From positions 1-10,843 of the forward strand of contig CAJVPJ010001288.1 in NCBI GenBank assembly GCA_910592205.1: a stretch of DNA of 10,843 bases. Direction: 5' to 3'. The position numbers were made by a program, and so were the translations under genes. The notes under the pieces are model-generated. The model was not told where the DNA came from and searched no databases. It saw only the letters and a program-made list of their open reading frames with translations. Shown one piece after another: positions 8,039-10,843 of this stretch. Position 1 is the first letter of the stretch, and every line of letters starts with the position of its first letter. The DNA is from Paraglomus occultum. Taxonomy: Eukaryota > Glomeromycota > Glomeromycetes > Paraglomerales > Paraglomeraceae.

Positions 8039-9484
8039 AGACACACAAACTCCTTGGTGGAGAATCTGCTTGGAGTCAAATTAAAGATTATAGGCTAAAA
8101 CGAACAGCGGCTCTTGCTCTAGTTGCCTGCATTGCCTTCCTTTATGTTTCCCCAACCTCAAGCGAAGCATCAGACCTTGTCAAGGCCCATATGGGTACAC
8201 TTGTCGCGATTGATAAAGAACGGAAGAGGCTTCTTGTTACATATCCATCAGAACCAGTTCTTTCTGAAGCTGCACTCGAAGTGCTTTCTGAGGAAAATAG
8301 TGAACTTGAAATTCTGAGAGAACTGGACGGAGCCTTCCAATCTGGCGGTATTATGGAAGCAGGATGCCAGGGTGAGCTGGTCGCAAGATTGTTGTTGCTG
8401 AGTGCCTGGCGTCGCTTGATATGCTGTGAAAGGAAGCGAACTGGAGTATGTATCAATTGCTTTGAACAGTCATGCCTTTGTTATTTTGCTGACTCGCCTA
8501 TTTTTCCAGCAAAAGGTGTCATTTTTGATCCGTCGGCCAGTTCTCGACTTTCTGGATGAACTAATAGCGAATTTTCCAAGAGAGAATTGTTCACAACTTG
8601 ATGGTTTAGAATAGGGTTCTCTCACTTTATTTCTCTTATGAGCCAGATAGGTAGACTTGTGAGGAGATATGGAACCGGCGCGGAGCCATTGTCTTTAAAC
8701 GCAATCAAAAAGGCGCAGATTTAGCGATACCCGTTATTCGTGAAAGCAATAACGGTTTAGGTGCTTTAATTTTTCAGGTATAGTGCGAACAAGTTTTTTG
8801 TTATTGCAATCCTGCAACAACTAACAGGATGAACTGCATCTGTAGATTAAGAACTACAGCAGTGTAAAACAAAATCGATTTGAGGAGACGCATGCTGTCA
8901 AGGTGCTGTTATCACCAGAAGTGATGTTTGCTGATGATTGTTATGCTGACATTGAAAAGAATTATCTGGGTATTTTCGTGCATCTTGGTAAGAACAGACT
9001 TTGATCTATCTTTGCATTTATTGTGTAATACAGTAGATTATTCTACATTGAGTGGTTATTTTAATCAATGTTGTTATATTCTTTCAGGGTCTGCTTATGA
9101 AGACGAATCTGGGACAGCCGTGAGCAATTATGATAATCGCAAGCTGTTCGAAGAATGTGATTCTGGAAATCGCCTCACTATCCATGGCTTGAATGCCTTC
9201 AAACTTGACGACAACCATCAAAGCATTTTTAAAAATCTTTTGCGTGCATGGAATGACCCAGGTCGGCTATGCCATACAGACATTGAAAAGAACTGCATGT
9301 ATCAGTTACTACCTTGTGTTTATCCCAAGAAAAGGTATATTATTATTTATTCAGGTTTTTGTTAGTCTGCATATCAGCTAACATTTATATTAATGCCAGC
9401 AGGTCATTGGATGAAGGGACAGCGGCAGAAACAAGTAAGAGGACAAGAACAACGAGACAAAGCAAACGCGGAAGTCAGAAATAA
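8039..9484 (+). pseudogene. 5'-truncated fungal gene with GELVARLLLL block and nuclease-like core
   Basis: Exons: about 8039-8445, 8510-8777, 8846-8987, 9088-9334, 9403-9484. All four introns (64, 68, 100, 68 nt) are GT-AG and in phase, and three have CTGAC/CTAAC branch sites. The protein reads AALALVACIAFLYVSPTSSE, LLVTYPSEPVLSEAALEVL, CQGELVARLLLLSAW, then FLIRRPVLDFLDELIANF, FSHFISL, RRGAIVFKRNQKGADLAIPV, GALIFQIKN, LSPEVMFADD, GNRLTIHGLNAF, and a basic tail ending RTTRQSKRGSQK. This block order matches a widespread uncharacterised fungal family. Its D...QxK pattern (GADLAIPV, then FQ|IK across intron 2) resembles a PD-(D/E)XK nuclease core. Damage: exon 2 meets TAG at 8612-8614 and needs two frame changes (about 8590-8617 and 8642-8660) to link its blocks. 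The N-terminal part normally expected is missing; element copy B occupies its place. A frame from ATG 7963 runs in through about 25 codons of out-of-frame element sequence. Sequencing errors could mimic the shifts. Confidence 0.75.
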
Positions 9485-9689
9485 GGAAAGACTACTTTGC
9501 TTAATTTTACCATATCACTGGATTCCCATTATCATCTTTTAGATGACTGATCCTAGAAAAATAGCTGATCAACTATTTCTTTGATGATATCTATGTTTGA
9601 ACATTCTACATTTCAAGAGCAAGGCAATAAAGCGAAAATTAAATAAAGTTTCAAAAGTAATAAAAATTATATATAGGATTACCCGTATA
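9485..9689. other. 3' flank of the fungal gene remnant
   Basis: AT-rich sequence between the remnant's TAA (9482-9484) and element copy C. Apart from poly(A)-like hexamers it holds nothing I can identify. Confidence 0.5.
9626..9647 (+). promoter_or_regulatory. Two AATAAA polyadenylation-signal candidates
   Basis: AATAAA occurs at 9626-9631 and again at 9642-9647, about 140-160 bases after the remnant's stop codon. Position and motif fit the 3' end of that gene. In AT-rich DNA such hexamers also arise by chance. Confidence 0.4.
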
Positions 9690-10843
9690 TGAAAGATTAT
9701 AGTTATAACGGTTCGACTGAACATGAAAAGGCCATGCGCTCAGGTGGGGCTTGAATATTATAATCCAGATCGCTAGCCTGTCAACCTTGCAAATTTTTAA
9801 TTTGGGCTTCTTTGCGTTTTTTATCTAATTGGTCTTTTTTTCCTGTTTACTTTCTTTCTTGGAGTTAGGTTGTAATTGTGGTTGTTCAAAAATGATTCCG
9901 AGAGAAAATTTTGCTGAATTACGTGAAGCATTTCAAGCTCTATCTAGATCCGAGCAAGACATATTTTTAATGGCCCAGTTGAAAGCAATGAATGGTGGAG
10001 AAATAACTGCCAGTCGACGTCTTAAAAAGAAAACGCGTACTAATAAGCGAACGTTTTATTATTGAGATCGTAATACAACTCTTTGTCAGAAAACGTATCT
10101 CAATATGTTAGGAATTGGACGCACACACTTCGAAAACGTCAGAAATCACCTAGTGACGAATGGTATAATACCGCGTATTCATGGTAACATAAAACGAGTG
10201 CCGCGATGGAAAACTAAAATAACCATTGATATAACTGTTGCTACTGCCGTAAAGAATTTTCTTGAAAACTATGCTGAAATTCATGGACTACCAAGTCCGG
10301 GTAGAAATGTCAATCGCATTACTCAATCGCTTATGCTTTTACCAGCTGAAACGAGTTATAAATCGGTCTATCGCAATTTTGTTGCAGGTCTAGAAAACGA
10401 TAGCACGTTGAAACTGTTAAAATATGATGCGTTTCGCAAGTTATGGCACCAATTAACACCTTATATTCAAATTATGAGTCCACGAACAGATTTATGTGAC
10501 ACGTGCCAACATTTTCGGAACGGCTTACAGTATAATGCTCGTAAAGAAGAAGAAGCGAAAGATTTACTGAAAAAATTTAAAGAATATTTAGTTAAGGCTA
10601 AATTAGAAAGAAATTATTACACCAAAAATACGAAATTAGCAGAACAACAGAGAAAATTAGTAGATGAGTGTTTTATAACAAGAGGCAAAGCTGATTATTG
10701 TAGTATTGACGCGATTGCTCATTACAGTTACGATTGAGCACAAAACGTTCACGTGCCCCATTCTGATCAACAAGTAAGTAAGATTTACTATCTCAGTCCG
10801 CGTAAAGTGCATTTATTTGGTATTCAAGATGAAGCAGTACGCG
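9690..10843 (+). mobile_element. DUF7869-like mobile element (copy C), runs off the window
   Basis: This is the best-preserved of three same-orientation copies. Similarity to copy B starts near 9697 (TATAGTTATAACGGTTCGAC) and runs to about 10742, where copy B ends; copy C continues past the window. About 120 bases at 9733-9855 have no counterpart in copy B. They could be a small insertion, or an intron removed from or lost by copy B. A short frame MKDYSYNGSTEHEK just before it (from 9690) may be the original N-terminus. The left end shows no inverted repeat or target duplication that I can recognise. Proteins of this kind occur in many copies in fungi, cnidarians and arthropods, which fits mobility. 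Confidence 0.8.
9829..10843 (+). pseudogene. Transposase-like protein frame with two in-frame TGA codons (partial)
   Basis: One frame is open from 9829 to the window end except for TGA at 10063-10065 and 10735-10737. The first ATG is at 9892, within CSKMIPRENF, so the true N-terminus is probably upstream and perhaps spliced. Order of features: a cysteine motif LGCNCGCSK; ELREAFQALSRSEQDIFLMA; a basic stretch RRLKKKTRTNKRTFYY; TGA; a helix-rich DNA-binding-like part (LCQKTYLNMLGIGRTHFENV); a zinc-knuckle-like RTDLCDTCQHF; a charged coiled coil (EEEAKDLLKKFKEYLVKAK); then AHYSYD, TGA, and AQNVHVPHSDQQVSKIYYL, the likely start of an RNase H-like catalytic domain. The architecture matches DUF7869-type proteins thought to be DDE-like transposases. 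Other Trp codons (RWKTK, LWHQL) are intact TGG. The catalytic part and C-terminus lie outside the window. The family call is from memory. Confidence 0.7.

Noticed and set aside
8142-8456. 104-codon minus-strand frame
   Set aside because: It is the reverse complement of the conserved first exon of the fungal gene, which has intron and family support on the + strand.
8602-8655. A short intron joining FLDELIANF directly to the RRGAIVF block
   Set aside because: Candidate donors and acceptors gave the wrong phase or an immediate stop, and the removed stretch contains FSHFISL, which fits the family.
10063-10737. TGA reassigned to Trp in this genome
   Set aside because: The intact nsp1 gene uses TGG for its Trp residues, and the element itself keeps TGG at other Trp positions, so a changed code is not supported.

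Overview
The window reads as nuclear DNA of an AT-rich eukaryote, most likely an early-diverging fungus and plausibly a glomeromycotinan (arbuscular mycorrhizal) fungus. Four things point that way: short introns of about 64-107 nt with GTA-type donors, several with fungal CTAAC/CTGAC branch sites; an Nsp1/Nup62 nucleoporin; a gene of a fungal family marked by the block GELVARLLLL; and a Tc1/mariner-type transposase tail of a kind I associate with Rhizophagus-like genomes. The assignment rests on pattern recognition, without database support. Only one gene is clearly intact; most of the rest is transposon and gene wreckage.

Layout. 1-75 is a (TAC)25 microsatellite, followed by a two-copy 49-bp tandem repeat (251-348). 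531-1036 (+) and 1139-1704 (-) are two converging, frame-broken remnants of an unrecognised protein that share a homologous block. 2309-2498 is a short relic (copy A) of a DUF7869-like mobile element. 3282-5739 is a complete five-exon nsp1/NUP62-type gene of 702 codons. 5997-6192 holds a broken frame that looks like ribosomal protein eL19. 6376-8038 is a second, longer and decayed copy (copy B) of the same element, split by a 795-bp Tc1/mariner-like element (7045-7839) with 27-bp inverted repeats and a TA duplication. 8039-9484 is a five-intron-scale fungal gene remnant with a nuclease-like core, missing its 5' part and carrying two frameshifts. 9690-10843 is a third copy (copy C), the best preserved, running off the window end.

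How the parts relate. Copies A, B and C all lie on the + strand. Copy C preserves the empty TA target of the element nested in copy B, so the insertion can be read to the base. The nuclease-like gene sits between two direct element copies, and its 5' end abuts element sequence. Copy C is a single open frame from 9829 to the window end apart from two TGA codons, and those same two TGAs recur in the other copies wherever the region is preserved. The nsp1 gene shows no sign of disturbance and uses TGG for Trp, so the host code appears standard.
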